Assembly: GCF_000308055.1 (NCBI RefSeq) | Contig: NZ_CAGY01000001.1 | Coordinates: forward strand, 62,001 to 126,000 | DNA length: 64,000 bases | Direction: 5' to 3' | Source of the DNA: Actinomyces sp. ph3 | GTDB taxonomy: Bacteria; Actinomycetota; Actinomycetes; Actinomycetales; Actinomycetaceae | Part shown: piece after piece, positions 8,606 through 16,653 of the stretch | Layout of the letters: each line of letters starts with the position of its first letter | Numbering within the stretch: position 1 is the stretch's first letter | Translations under genes and position numbers: made by a program | Notes under the pieces: generated by a model | What the model was told of the DNA's origin: nothing | The model's database searches: none | Seen by the model: only the letters and a program-made list of their open reading frames with translations

Positions 8606-10054
8606 ATGCGTCGAGCAAAGATTGTATGCACTATTGGACCCGCGACAGCCTCTGCTGAACAGATCCAGGCTCTGGTTGATGCCGGCATGGATGTCGCCCG
8701 TATTAACCGTTCCCACGGCACAGCCGAAGAGCATGAGGAAGTCGTCGAGCGCGTTCGTCGTGCTGCTCAGAACTCAGGCCGAGGCATCGCCGTTCTTGTT
8801 GACCTTCAAGGCCCCAAGATTCGCCTTGAAACTTTTGAAGAGGGACCACAGTATCTCGAAGTTGGTGATACTTTCACCATCACTACCCGCGATGTTCCGG
8901 GAACCAAAGAACTCGTTGGCACGACCTTTAAGGGACTGCCTGGTGACTGCGCCCCCGGTGATCGTCTGCTGATTGACGACGGTAACGTTGCAGTTCGAGT
9001 TATCGAGGTTACTGATACCGATGTCGTTACTCGCGTGGAGGTCCCCGGTTATGTTTCTGACCACAAGGGCCTGAATCTGCCTGGTGTCGCCGTTTCGGTC
9101 CCCGCGATGAGTGCGAAGGACGAAGAAGACCTGCGCTGGGGTATCAAGGCTGACGCGGACTTCATTGCGTTGTCTTTCGTCCGCTCTGCAGCCGATATCG
9201 ATTCCGTTCATGCAATTATGGATGAATGTGGGAAGCGTCTTCCGGTCATCGCTAAGATCGAAAAGCCTCAGGCCGTAGAAGCTCTTTCTGAGATCGTCGA
9301 TGCTTTCGACGGAATTATGGTCGCGCGTGGCGATCTCGGTGTTGAGATGCCGCTTGAGGACGTTCCGCTTGTTCAGAAGCGCGCGATTGAGCTCGCACGC
9401 CGTGCGGCTAAGCCTGTGATCGTTGCGACGCAGGTTATGGACTCGATGATTAAGAATCCTCGACCGACTCGTGCAGAAGCGTCTGACTGCGCAAACGCGA
9501 TTCTTGACGGTGCCGACGCGGTTATGCTGTCTGGTGAAACCTCGGTTGGTGCTTATCCGATCGAAGCAGTACGAACCATGGCCCGTATTATCGAGGCAAC
9601 AGAAGAAAATGGCGGAGAGCGCATTGCACCAATGACGCCCATTGAGCTGGATCGCGCGTCAGCAATCTGTGGTGCCGCCGCGATCATTGCTGAGAAGCTT
9701 GATGCCCGTTATCTTGTGACTTTCACTCAATCGGGAACCTCTGCTCGTCTGCTTTCTCGCTTGCGTACACCTATCCCGATGCTTGCCTTCACTCCATTGG
9801 AGTCCACCCGCCGTCAACTGGCTTTGTCTTGGGGCATCCACGCTTACCGCGTCCCTGAGGTAACCCACACAGACGATATGGTGTGGCAGGTAGATCAGGT
9901 CGCCCAATCTGCACGTCTTGCAGAGGTCGGCGATGAAATGGTGATCGTCGCTGGCATGCCGCCGGGGACCCCCGGTTCCTCCAATCTCCTGCGCGTCCAT
10001 CGCTTGGGAGATGAGGTTGACTACGCGATCGGTGGATCGCGTAGCGACGCTTAG
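8606..10054 (+). CDS. pyk: Pyruvate kinase
   Basis: A 482-residue glycolytic enzyme converting phosphoenolpyruvate and ADP to pyruvate and ATP. The N-terminus is RRAKIVCTIGPATAS. The B domain inserts near residues 70-170. The active-site signature is VIAKIEKPQAVEAL (catalytic Lys), followed by DGIMVARGDLGVEMP and VIVATQVMDSMIKNPRPTRAE. The C-terminal regulatory domain starts near residue 350. Length is normal. It is followed by a GC-rich hairpin. Confidence 0.98.
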   Translation: MRRAKIVCTIGPATASAEQIQALVDAGMDVARINRSHGTAEEHEEVVERVRRAAQNSGRGIAVLVDLQGPKIRLETFEEGPQYLEVGDTFTITTRDVPGTKELVGTTFKGLPGDCAPGDRLLIDDGNVAVRVIEVTDTDVVTRVEVPGYVSDHKGLNLPGVAVSVPAMSAKDEEDLRWGIKADADFIALSFVRSAADIDSVHAIMDECGKRLPVIAKIEKPQAVEALSEIVDAFDGIMVARGDLGVEMPLEDVPLVQKRAIELARRAAKPVIVATQVMDSMIKNPRPTRAEASDCANAILDGADAVMLSGETSVGAYPIEAVRTMARIIEATEENGGERIAPMTPIELDRASAICGAAAIIAEKLDARYLVTFTQSGTSARLLSRLRTPIPMLAFTPLESTRRQLALSWGIHAYRVPEVTHTDDMVWQVDQVAQSARLAEVGDEMVIVAGMPPGTPGSSNLLRVHRLGDEVDYAIGGSRSDA

Positions 10055-10067
10055 TATCTGTAGATCA

Positions 10068-10101
10068 GAGGGTGGGCAGGCCGGGAGGTCTACCCACCCT
10101 C
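10068..10101 (+). terminator. Hairpin after pyk, probable terminator
   Basis: A 12-bp stem with one mismatch (10068-10079 with 10090-10101) and a 10-nt loop lies 13 nt after the pyk stop. It has no T-run, so it could be a Rho-independent terminator of reduced strength or an mRNA-stabilising 3' end. Confidence 0.5.
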
Positions 10102-10125
10102 GTACTCTGAGGAGTTTATTGAGCC

Positions 10126-12069
10126 ATGACATCGGTGCCACGGTTATCTCACGACGACAGCGATACCAATATCGCGAGTGAAACCGCGCAGAAGAATACT
10201 TCTTATCTGACCGGTGTTAATGGCCTTAGGGCTCTGGGAATCATTGCGGTAATTCTTTACCATCTCCGGCCGACTTCACCTGCTCCAGGAGGCTTCATCG
10301 GAGTCACATTGTTCTTTGCGATTTCCGGCTTCCTTGTCACCCGTTCGCTTCTTCGCGAATTGGATGCTGAAAATGAGATTGCGATTGGACGCTACCTTAT
10401 TCGGCGCGTCTCTCGCCTTTGGCCATCAATGGTGGTTGTGACCGCTTTTTCAGCCATTGCATCGTTTGTGTTTTCTCCATCGTTACTCGTGAAGATGCAC
10501 GACGATGCCATCCCGGCGCTTGCGTTTTTCTCAAACTGGTTCTACATCTTTCGTCAAGTTCCGTATTTTGCTCAGGCGGGATTACCCTCACCTCTGACTC
10601 ATCTTTGGTTTGTCGCGGTGATCATGCAGTTTTACCTGCTGGCTCCGGTGATTGTCTTATTGCTCAGAGAGCTCTTCCGCTCACGGTTGCGTGCATCCAT
10701 TGCTCTCATCGTTTTGGCATGTGCTTCTGCCATTGAAATGGCGCTTCTCTTTGCACCCGGTACAGATTCTTCTCGTGTCTACTACGGTCTTGATACGCGT
10801 CTGGCTGAACTTTTAGTCGGTATGGCGCTTGCCTATGTCGATTTTTATGTTCTGAATGCATCTCCTCGCGTGCGTAGCCTTCTCTCGCTTTCATCGTGGT
10901 TTGGTCTGGCTTTCCTTGTCCTCGTATCGATTTATGCACGCGGCTATATGACCTGGCTCTATCGCGGTGGTTTTTTCCTTTCGGCCTTGGTGAGCGCGCT
11001 GTTGATCTGTGGTGCGATGCTTCCCGGAGCTTTTTCTCGGCTGCTCTCGTTTCGTCCGATTCAGCTGATTGCTTCACGTTCGATGAGTGCCTATATCTGG
11101 CACTACCCATTAATCCTTCTGATGAACCCTGCGCGCAGAACCTCTGCACTTCCATGGTGGGGATGGGTTCTTGAACTTACAGTTTTCCTCTGTGTTGTCG
11201 AGGCCGCCTACCGCTTTGTTGAGAAAGCGCCATCGTGGGGGAGCTCGCAGACTTGGCGAGCGCTTCGCGGAGGGAAGCAAGAAAGTCGTCGTGTACGAGC
11301 ATGTGCGTCACTACTCGTTGGTGGCTTAACCTTGAGCCTCGTGACAGCTTGCGTTCCCAGTCATGTTTTAGAGTCTGGGTCGAAGAAAGTTTCGTCAACT
11401 CTTGCCTCGCCCACTCCCTCTGCTTCACAAGCTGAGCCTTCTGCGGCTCAAACGGAAACGTCAGCGACTCCAACGCCAGTTCAGCCTCGTTTCCATGAGA
11501 AGAATGGAAAGGTAATCGAGCCGCAGGCTGCAGTTATCCCCGATAACTATGATCCCTCGCAATGGCAGTGTTCTGATGAAGAGGGCACGTGTTCTGTGCC
11601 CTTTGTGCTGATCGGAGATTCAGTAGCAGAAGGTGCAAGTTATTACTGGATACCGGCGGTATTTCCCGATTCTTTTACCGACACGGAGGTTGGGCGTTCC
11701 TTCGAGAAGGGGATTGCAGTTTATCGTGAGGATCTTGCACAAGGGCATGATGGGACGCCGGTGATTGTTGCACTTGGTGGTAATGGGCCGATCACCTCTG
11801 TGGAGTCTGCGGCCCCGCTCATCGAGGCGGCGGGGGAGCGACCAGTCTTCTTCGTTACCGTACGAGCACCCCATCCTTTCCAGGATGAGAATAATGCGTT
11901 GATGTACAAGCTCGCTGAGAAGTATCCCCAGGTAGGTATTCTCGATTGGTATAAGTTCAGTGAGGGCCATGACGACTATTTCTACGATGATGGACAGCAT
12001 CTAACAGAAGATGGTCGTAAAGCCTATGTGCGAATGATCGAATACGGCCTCATGGGGCAGGATAATTAG
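10126..12069 (+). CDS. OatA/YrhL-like acyltransferase-3 with C-terminal SGNH esterase domain
   Basis: A 647-residue membrane O-acyltransferase. Residues about 30-370 form the acyltransferase-3 domain with ten or so membrane segments, starting GVNGLRALGIIAVILYHL (His near the first segment) and FFAISGFLVTRSL. A further hydrophobic segment (ASLLVGGLTLSLVTA) is followed by a Ser/Thr/Pro-rich linker and an extracytoplasmic SGNH domain: catalytic Ser499 in IGDSVAEG, GGNG, and Asp622/His625 in DDGQHLTEDG. This architecture matches peptidoglycan O-acetyltransferase OatA of Gram-positives, which confers lysozyme resistance; acetylation of another surface glycan is possible. GAGGAG precedes the ATG by 11 nt. 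Confidence 0.85.
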   Translation: MTSVPRLSHDDSDTNIASETAQKNTSYLTGVNGLRALGIIAVILYHLRPTSPAPGGFIGVTLFFAISGFLVTRSLLRELDAENEIAIGRYLIRRVSRLWPSMVVVTAFSAIASFVFSPSLLVKMHDDAIPALAFFSNWFYIFRQVPYFAQAGLPSPLTHLWFVAVIMQFYLLAPVIVLLLRELFRSRLRASIALIVLACASAIEMALLFAPGTDSSRVYYGLDTRLAELLVGMALAYVDFYVLNASPRVRSLLSLSSWFGLAFLVLVSIYARGYMTWLYRGGFFLSALVSALLICGAMLPGAFSRLLSFRPIQLIASRSMSAYIWHYPLILLMNPARRTSALPWWGWVLELTVFLCVVEAAYRFVEKAPSWGSSQTWRALRGGKQESRRVRACASLLVGGLTLSLVTACVPSHVLESGSKKVSSTLASPTPSASQAEPSAAQTETSATPTPVQPRFHEKNGKVIEPQAAVIPDNYDPSQWQCSDEEGTCSVPFVLIGDSVAEGASYYWIPAVFPDSFTDTEVGRSFEKGIAVYREDLAQGHDGTPVIVALGGNGPITSVESAAPLIEAAGERPVFFVTVRAPHPFQDENNALMYKLAEKYPQVGILDWYKFSEGHDDYFYDDGQHLTEDGRKAYVRMIEYGLMGQDN

Positions 12070-12097
12070 ACATATTCTGCTCATTGTGGAATACTTG

Positions 12098-12127
12098 TTG
12101 GTTCATCCACGTTGGATGACATATAAG
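12098..12127 (+). promoter_or_regulatory. Candidate promoter with dyad operator for the 71-aa gene
   Basis: TTGGTT (12098-12103) and TATAAG (12122-12127) are separated by 18 nt. A dyad with 6-bp arms, TCATCC (12103-12108) and GGATGA (12114-12119), fills the spacer and could be a repressor site. This is pattern-based only. Confidence 0.35.
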
Positions 12128-12142
12128 GCTCATGCCTTGAAC

Positions 12143-12191
12143 GTATCTACAAGCGATTGCCTGCGCACCTTGAGCGCATATCCGTAGATAC
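12143..12191 (+). promoter_or_regulatory. Structured 5' leader of the 71-aa gene
   Basis: An 8-bp inverted repeat GTATCTAC/GTAGATAC (12143-12150 and 12184-12191) encloses a second short stem TGCGC/GCGCA (12162-12166 and 12174-12178). It ends 14 nt before the ribosome-binding site. It does not match a riboswitch class I recognise. Confidence 0.35.
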
Positions 12192-12217
12192 AGATGAAGA
12201 ATGAAGAGGAGGAAGAA

Positions 12218-12433
12218 ATGAATCAACTCAATACGAAAATCTCGGTCCGCGCGGCTCATGGTCGCCAGCAAGCACTGAATCTGCCAGTGGCTCAACTCAG
12301 CGATGCCGTTCGCCCCTGGTATTCAGACTGGAGCGATCAGCGAATTCAAGAAGCACTCGATAATCTGGCACGTCCTGAAATGCGTGATCGAGCTGCAGAG
12401 TTCTTGGGTTTGGAACTTATCCCCGCTGCCTGA
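12218..12433 (+). CDS. Hypothetical 71-residue protein
   Basis: I do not recognise this protein. It starts MNQLNTKISVRAAHGRQQA, has a central VRPWYSDWSDQRIQEALDNL stretch with three aromatic residues, and ends GLELIPAA. No signal peptide or membrane segment is seen, so it is probably cytoplasmic and largely helical in its second half. An excellent ribosome-binding site (AGAGGAGG at 12205-12212, 5 nt spacing) supports ATG 12218 over an upstream in-frame ATG at 12194. Its own promoter, structured leader and terminator make it a monocistronic, probably well-expressed gene. Confidence 0.75.
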   Translation: MNQLNTKISVRAAHGRQQALNLPVAQLSDAVRPWYSDWSDQRIQEALDNLARPEMRDRAAEFLGLELIPAA

Positions 12434-12455
12434 GATGTGATTTGTCTCTCTAAGG

Positions 12456-12490
12456 TCAACTCCGTCAACCATGTCGGTTGGCGGAGTTGA
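12456..12490 (+). terminator. Terminator after the 71-aa gene
   Basis: A 15-bp stem with one T-G wobble (12456-12470 with 12476-12490) and a 5-nt loop starts 22 nt after the stop codon. The T-run (12503 onwards) lies about 12 nt further downstream. Confidence 0.65.
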
Positions 12491-12544
12491 TTCATTAACA
12501 GTCTTTTTTGTTGCAATTTCCACAGCGCTAAACCGCATGATCCC

Positions 12545-12586
12545 AAAGAAAAAGCGGCTCAAAAGCATCGGAAACTTTTAAGCCGC
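12545..12586 (-). terminator. Terminator of the minus-strand tRNA-Leu gene
   Basis: An inverted repeat GCGGCTcAAAAG / CTTTTaAGCCGC (12554-12565 with 12575-12586; one internal mismatch) is followed, on the minus strand, by a T-rich tract (complement of 12545-12553). It sits 22 nt past the encoded CCA end of the tRNA. Confidence 0.75.
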
Positions 12587-12608
12587 AAGGTGTCAGATCT
12601 AGACATCC

Positions 12609-12685
12609 TGGTACCCCGAGTGGGATTCGAACCCACAACAAGCCGGGTTTGAGCCGACCGCCTCTGCCAGTTGGGCTATCGGGGC
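12609..12685 (-). tRNA. tRNA-Leu (anticodon CAA), short variable arm, CCA encoded
   Basis: Read on the minus strand, the cloverleaf has acceptor GCCCCGA/TCGGGGT (G1-T72 wobble), D-arm ending GGCAGAGGC, anticodon stem GTCGG/CCGGC with loop CTCAAAC (anticodon CAA, codon UUG), variable region TTGTT of only 5 nt, T-arm GTGGG-TTCGAAT-CCCAC, discriminator A and a genomically encoded CCA (12609-12611). The D-arm GG-pyrimidine-AGA pattern is leucine-like and A73 is a leucine identity base, yet normal bacterial tRNA-Leu is class II with a variable arm of ten or more bases. The amino acid identity is thus likely but not certain. Confidence 0.85.
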
Positions 12686-12757
12686 AGCACGCAAGTGCGG
12701 TAATAAGGATAAGATATAACCAGCGCTTGTGACAAACTATCGGACAAGGAAGACGAC

Positions 12758-13348
12758 ATGAGTGAAGAAGCTACTGAGCCGCGACGGGTACTTGTTGCGG
12801 AGGATGAAGGACTAATCCGCCTGGATATCGTTGAGACGCTGAGCGGTGCGGGCTTTGAAATTGTTGGCGAGGCTTCGAACGGTGAAGAAGCTGTGAAGCT
12901 TGCCCTTGAGTTGGAGCCTGACCTTTGTGTGATGGACGTCAAGATGCCGAAGATGGATGGTATCACTGCTGCTGAGAAGATCCTTGCCGAGCTTTCTTGT
13001 GCGGTCGTCATGCTCACTGCCTTCAGCCAGACTGAACTTGTTGAGCGTGCCCGCGACGCTGGAGCAATGGCGTATGTTGTCAAGCCGTTTACGCCAGCCG
13101 ATCTGATCCCTGCTGTGGAGATTGCGCTTTCTCGTCATCAAGAGATTGAATCTCTTGAAGAAGAGGTTGCTGACCTAGCCGACCGTTTTGAAACACGTAA
13201 GCGTGTTGACCGCGCTAAGGGCCTTCTTATGAAGAACATGGGAATGACGGAACCCGATGCGTTCCGTTGGATCCAAAAGACCTCTATGGATCGACGCCTT
13301 TCCATGCGTGAAGTCGCAGACGCGGTTATTAACCAGGTAGAGGGTTAA
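12758..13348 (+). CDS. pdtaR: ANTAR-domain response regulator (PdtaR-like)
   Basis: A 196-residue two-component regulator. The receiver domain has the acidic pair in AEDEG (residues 15-17), phosphoacceptor Asp60 in VMDVKMPKMDG, Thr87 in LTAF and Lys109 in VVKPF. A coiled-coil segment (SLEEEVADLADRFETRKRV) links to the C-terminal ANTAR RNA-binding domain (RAKGLLMKNMGMTEPDAFRWIQK). ANTAR regulators bind dual hexaloop RNAs and cause antitermination or control translation. The mycobacterial homologue PdtaR (Rv1626) is activated by histidine kinase PdtaS; no kinase is encoded here. AAGGAAG precedes the ATG. Its place next to polA and rpsA is conserved. Confidence 0.92.
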   Translation: MSEEATEPRRVLVAEDEGLIRLDIVETLSGAGFEIVGEASNGEEAVKLALELEPDLCVMDVKMPKMDGITAAEKILAELSCAVVMLTAFSQTELVERARDAGAMAYVVKPFTPADLIPAVEIALSRHQEIESLEEEVADLADRFETRKRVDRAKGLLMKNMGMTEPDAFRWIQKTSMDRRLSMREVADAVINQVEG

Positions 13349-13367
13349 GAACCTTCGATCGTCGAAT

Positions 13368-13395
13368 GGGCGCGGGTAATACCCGCGCCCTTTTT
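13368..13395. terminator. Bidirectional terminator between pdtaR and the thioesterase
   Basis: A perfect 10-bp stem (13368-13377 with 13381-13390), loop AAT, and TTTTT follow pdtaR. The thioesterase stop codon on the other strand lies at its edge (13394-13396). Confidence 0.9.
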
Positions 13396-13813
13396 ACTTG
13401 TTGAGAACCCGGTTGGATACGCGCGCAATGGCGATGAGCTGGTGATCTTCATCCGTAATACGGACTGTATGAACTGTTGAGCTTCGTCCGAGATGGAGTG
13501 CCTCAGCGGTTGCTCGGATCAGTAATCCTCGGCCAGCTTTCAAATGAGAGATATTGAGTTCGACGCCGACTGCGACAGCATTCTCTCCAAAAAGCCTTTG
13601 AGCGTGGAGGATCGCAGAATGTGAAGCGGCGGTCTCAGCCAAGGCCGCACTGGCACCGCCGTGGAGAAGGCCCTGGGGCTGGGTGTTACCAGAAATGGGC
13701 ATCTCGATAACGGTATGCTCCGGGCTTTGCGAAATAATACGCATGCCCATCCGATGCATCAGTGTGTCTTGCCAGCTTTGGGGTAGACCAATTTCGCCAT
13801 TCGAGGTGTGCAT
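13394..13813 (-). CDS. PaaI-family hotdog thioesterase
   Basis: A 139-residue single hotdog-fold protein. The conserved block is QGLLHGGASAALAETAAS near residues 47-64, in which the His-Gly-Gly turn and the following Glu or Asp form the active site of PaaI/YdiI-type acyl-CoA thioesterases. The C-terminal strand motif GRSSTVHTVRITDEDHQLIAIARV is also typical. The substrate cannot be told from sequence. GAGAGGACAGG precedes the ATG. It diverges from polA with only 28 nt between start codons. Confidence 0.85.
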   Translation of the reverse strand: MHTSNGEIGLPQSWQDTLMHRMGMRIISQSPEHTVIEMPISGNTQPQGLLHGGASAALAETAASHSAILHAQRLFGENAVAVGVELNISHLKAGRGLLIRATAEALHLGRSSTVHTVRITDEDHQLIAIARVSNRVLNK

Positions 13814-13828
13814 CCTGTCCTCTCGCCG

Positions 13829-13834
13829 TAGTGT
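13829..13834 (+). promoter_or_regulatory. -10 box of polA (leaderless-type)
   Basis: TAGTGT is 7 nt before the polA ATG (13842) and there is no Shine-Dalgarno sequence. The 28-bp gap to the divergent thioesterase start leaves little room for a leader. Confidence 0.45.
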
Positions 13835-13841
13835 GTCTTCT

Positions 13842-16526
13842 ATGAAGGAGACCCTGCTTGTTATCGATGGTCATTCAATGGCCTTTCGTGCATTCTATGC
13901 CCTACCTGTAGAGAAGTTTGTGACTGCACAAGGACAGCATACGAATGCGGTATATGGCTTTGCCTCGATGCTGATTAAGATTCTCGAGAAATATCAGCCG
14001 AGCCATGTTGCGGTCGCCTTTGATGTTTCCCGGCATTCGTTCAGGACAGAGGAATATCCCGAATATAAGGGAACTCGTGATGCGACCCCTGAGGAATTCA
14101 AAGGACAGATTGAACTCATTAGGGATCTTCTTGGAGCGATGGGTATTCGATCGCTCTCTCGAGAGGGCTTTGAGGCAGACGATTTTCTAGCAACTCTTGC
14201 TCATCGTGGCGCACAGGCAGACATGCGTGTCTTCGTCGTGTCCGGAGATCGCGATAGCTTCCAGACAGTTACCGATACAGTTACAGTCCTTTATCCCGGA
14301 TTAACTCCGGGTGATCTTCGTGAAATGACTCCGGAGCGTATTGAGGATAAGTATGGCGTCCCTCCGTACCGATACCCAGAAATTGCCGCTTTGGTTGGCG
14401 AGGCCTCGGACAATCTTCCGGGGGTCCCTGGGGTCGGTCCCAAGACCGCAGCTCAATGGATTAACCGCTTTGACGGCCTCGATAATCTGTTAGAGAACGC
14501 TGACCAAGTGACAGGGAAGCGGGGAGAGGCTCTTCGAGAGCACGTCGAAGATGTGCGCCGAAATCGCCGGCTCAATCACCTCCTGACTGATATGGATCTC
14601 GAATGCGAATTGGATGATTTGCGTCGTGACGTGACAGATCGGCAGGCGCTTGCGGCTCTCTGTGATGCGCTGGAATTTCGTTCGCTCCGCTCTAAGATCC
14701 TTGCAGTCTCGAGTATCGGCCTTGGAAAAGCGGAGCAGAACGAAGAACAGAGTGTTTCTCAATCTGAAGTGACAGCGCACGAAGTATCGGTGACGCTTGC
14801 CGATGATCGGACCAAGCTCAGTCAGTGGCGTCAGGACCATCCGGGGAAGCTCTCCCTCTTTGTCGATGGCGTATTGAAAGTCAATGGTGCGGAGGTAAAC
14901 GCCCTTACTTTTGCTACTGCCGACGAGGCACTTGTCATCGACCCGACACTGCTTACAGCTCAGCAAGATGCTGAACTCGCATCGCTTATTTCAGAAGATG
15001 GCCTCATTGTCTACGACTTCAAAGGCAGTATCCATGCTTTGCGAGCGCGAGGGTGGGAACTTGGTGATCCTTGTTGCGACCTGCTTCTCGCCGCATATTT
15101 AGTCAATTCTGAGCACCGCGGTTACAGGCTTTCCCAGTTGTTCTCTCGTTACTTGGGTATTGATGAAGAAGAGAAGAAGAATGAGACGACGCTCTTCGAC
15201 ATGGGTATCACTGAAGAGCGAGCACACGAGCTGGGAATGGCTGCCGGGCGTATGCATCCGCTTGCAGCGATCCTCATGTCGAAGTTGGAAGAGAGTGAGC
15301 AAACTCGTCTCCTCGAACAACTGGAACTGCCAATCGCGCGTTTACTGGCGCAGATGGAACACTATGGAATCGGCGTTGATGAGGAATTCCTCCGCTCACT
15401 CTCGCATGAGCTGGCCTCTGATGTTGAGTCTGCGCAACGCAGTGCGTGGGAGGTCTTGGGGCACGAAGTAAACCTCTCATCTCCTAAGCAACTTCAGGCG
15501 GTTCTCTTTGAAGAGCTCGACCTGCCAAAAACAAAGAAGACCAAGACCGGATACACAACTAATGCTGAAGCATTAACAGATCTGTTTGAGCGTACGGGGA
15601 ACGAATTTCTGCGCCATCTTTTGGTACACCGTGACCGGATTAAGCTCAACCAGATGGTTGATGGCCTGAACGCCTGCATTGGGGACGATCAGCGCATTCA
15701 TACCACTTTCTCTCAGACCGCGGCTGCGACGGGTCGTCTTGCCTCTTCGGATCCGAATCTGCAGAATATTCCAGCGCGTTCTGCTGATGGCTTGCGTATC
15801 CGCGCTGGTTTTGTCGCGAAGCGGCCCTATGTTGACCTGATGAGCGCTGATTACTCGCAGATTGAAATGCGCATCATGGCGCATCTGTCCAAGGACCAGG
15901 GCTTGATCGAGGCCTTCAATTCTGGGGAAGACCTTCACCGCACCATGGCAGCCATGGTCTTTGGCGTAGATCCGGCAGATGTGACGCCCGAAGAGCGTTC
16001 TCGCATTAAGGCAACTTCATACGGTTTGGCCTACGGCCTGTCAGCTTATGGTCTTTCAGCGCAGCTTCAGATTCCTGTTCACGAGGCCTCGGATTTGCGT
16101 GATCGCTATTTCGAGCGTTTCGGGGGAGTTCGTGACTACCTTGAAAGTCTCGTTGATCAGGCGCGTAAAGATGGATGGACTCAAACTATCTGCGGTCGTC
16201 GCAGATATCTGCCTGATCTTCACTCAGCAAATAGGACGCGCCGTGACATGGCTGAGCGTGCCGCATTGAATGCTCCAATCCAAGGAAGTGCCGCAGATAT
16301 CGTCAAAATGGCTATGCTCGATGTCCAAAATCGTCTTGATCACAGTGATCTCTCGTCGCGGATGCTCGTTCAAATCCATGATGAACTACTGTTCGAGATT
16401 GCTCCAGGTGAGGAAGAACAACTTCGTCAACTTGTTCATGAGGGAATGGAAGGCGTCATGAAGTTGAGGGTGCCACTTGAAGTGGCGATCGGTGTCGGTG
16501 AGACATGGAAGGATGCGGCGCACTAG
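13842..16526 (+). CDS. polA: DNA polymerase I
   Basis: An 894-residue repair and Okazaki-fragment processing enzyme. The 5' nuclease domain spans about residues 1-290 (LLVIDGHSMAFRAFYALP, VVSGDRDSFQ, GEASDNLPGVPGVGPKTAAQW). The middle 3'-5' exonuclease-like domain looks inactive: the expected DxE motif reads VDGVLKV. The polymerase domain has motif A (DLMSADYSQIEMRIMAHLS), the O-helix (Lys723...Tyr727...Tyr731) and motif C (LVQIHDELLF). The ORF extends upstream into the thioesterase, but MKETLLVIDGHSM at 13842 is the natural start. It is followed after 127 nt by rpsA. Confidence 0.97.
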   Translation: MKETLLVIDGHSMAFRAFYALPVEKFVTAQGQHTNAVYGFASMLIKILEKYQPSHVAVAFDVSRHSFRTEEYPEYKGTRDATPEEFKGQIELIRDLLGAMGIRSLSREGFEADDFLATLAHRGAQADMRVFVVSGDRDSFQTVTDTVTVLYPGLTPGDLREMTPERIEDKYGVPPYRYPEIAALVGEASDNLPGVPGVGPKTAAQWINRFDGLDNLLENADQVTGKRGEALREHVEDVRRNRRLNHLLTDMDLECELDDLRRDVTDRQALAALCDALEFRSLRSKILAVSSIGLGKAEQNEEQSVSQSEVTAHEVSVTLADDRTKLSQWRQDHPGKLSLFVDGVLKVNGAEVNALTFATADEALVIDPTLLTAQQDAELASLISEDGLIVYDFKGSIHALRARGWELGDPCCDLLLAAYLVNSEHRGYRLSQLFSRYLGIDEEEKKNETTLFDMGITEERAHELGMAAGRMHPLAAILMSKLEESEQTRLLEQLELPIARLLAQMEHYGIGVDEEFLRSLSHELASDVESAQRSAWEVLGHEVNLSSPKQLQAVLFEELDLPKTKKTKTGYTTNAEALTDLFERTGNEFLRHLLVHRDRIKLNQMVDGLNACIGDDQRIHTTFSQTAAATGRLASSDPNLQNIPARSADGLRIRAGFVAKRPYVDLMSADYSQIEMRIMAHLSKDQGLIEAFNSGEDLHRTMAAMVFGVDPADVTPEERSRIKATSYGLAYGLSAYGLSAQLQIPVHEASDLRDRYFERFGGVRDYLESLVDQARKDGWTQTICGRRRYLPDLHSANRTRRDMAERAALNAPIQGSAADIVKMAMLDVQNRLDHSDLSSRMLVQIHDELLFEIAPGEEEQLRQLVHEGMEGVMKLRVPLEVAIGVGETWKDAAH

Positions 16527-16554
16527 GAGAGGTGGACTTTTAGCCCTATTCTGT

Positions 16555-16560
16555 TAGAAT
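16555..16560 (+). promoter_or_regulatory. -10 box of rpsA
   Basis: TAGAAT in the polA-rpsA gap is close to consensus and would give a 5' leader of roughly 85-90 nt before the rpsA ATG. A leader of this size would suit autogenous control by S1, though no structure was demonstrated. Confidence 0.45.
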
Positions 16561-16653
16561 GCTCAAGGTACTGCTACGTGCAATAGCCATTTGCACTGTG
16601 CAGCCGCAATTGTCCATATCTAGTAACACGTCCGTTTCGGAGAACACAACTAC

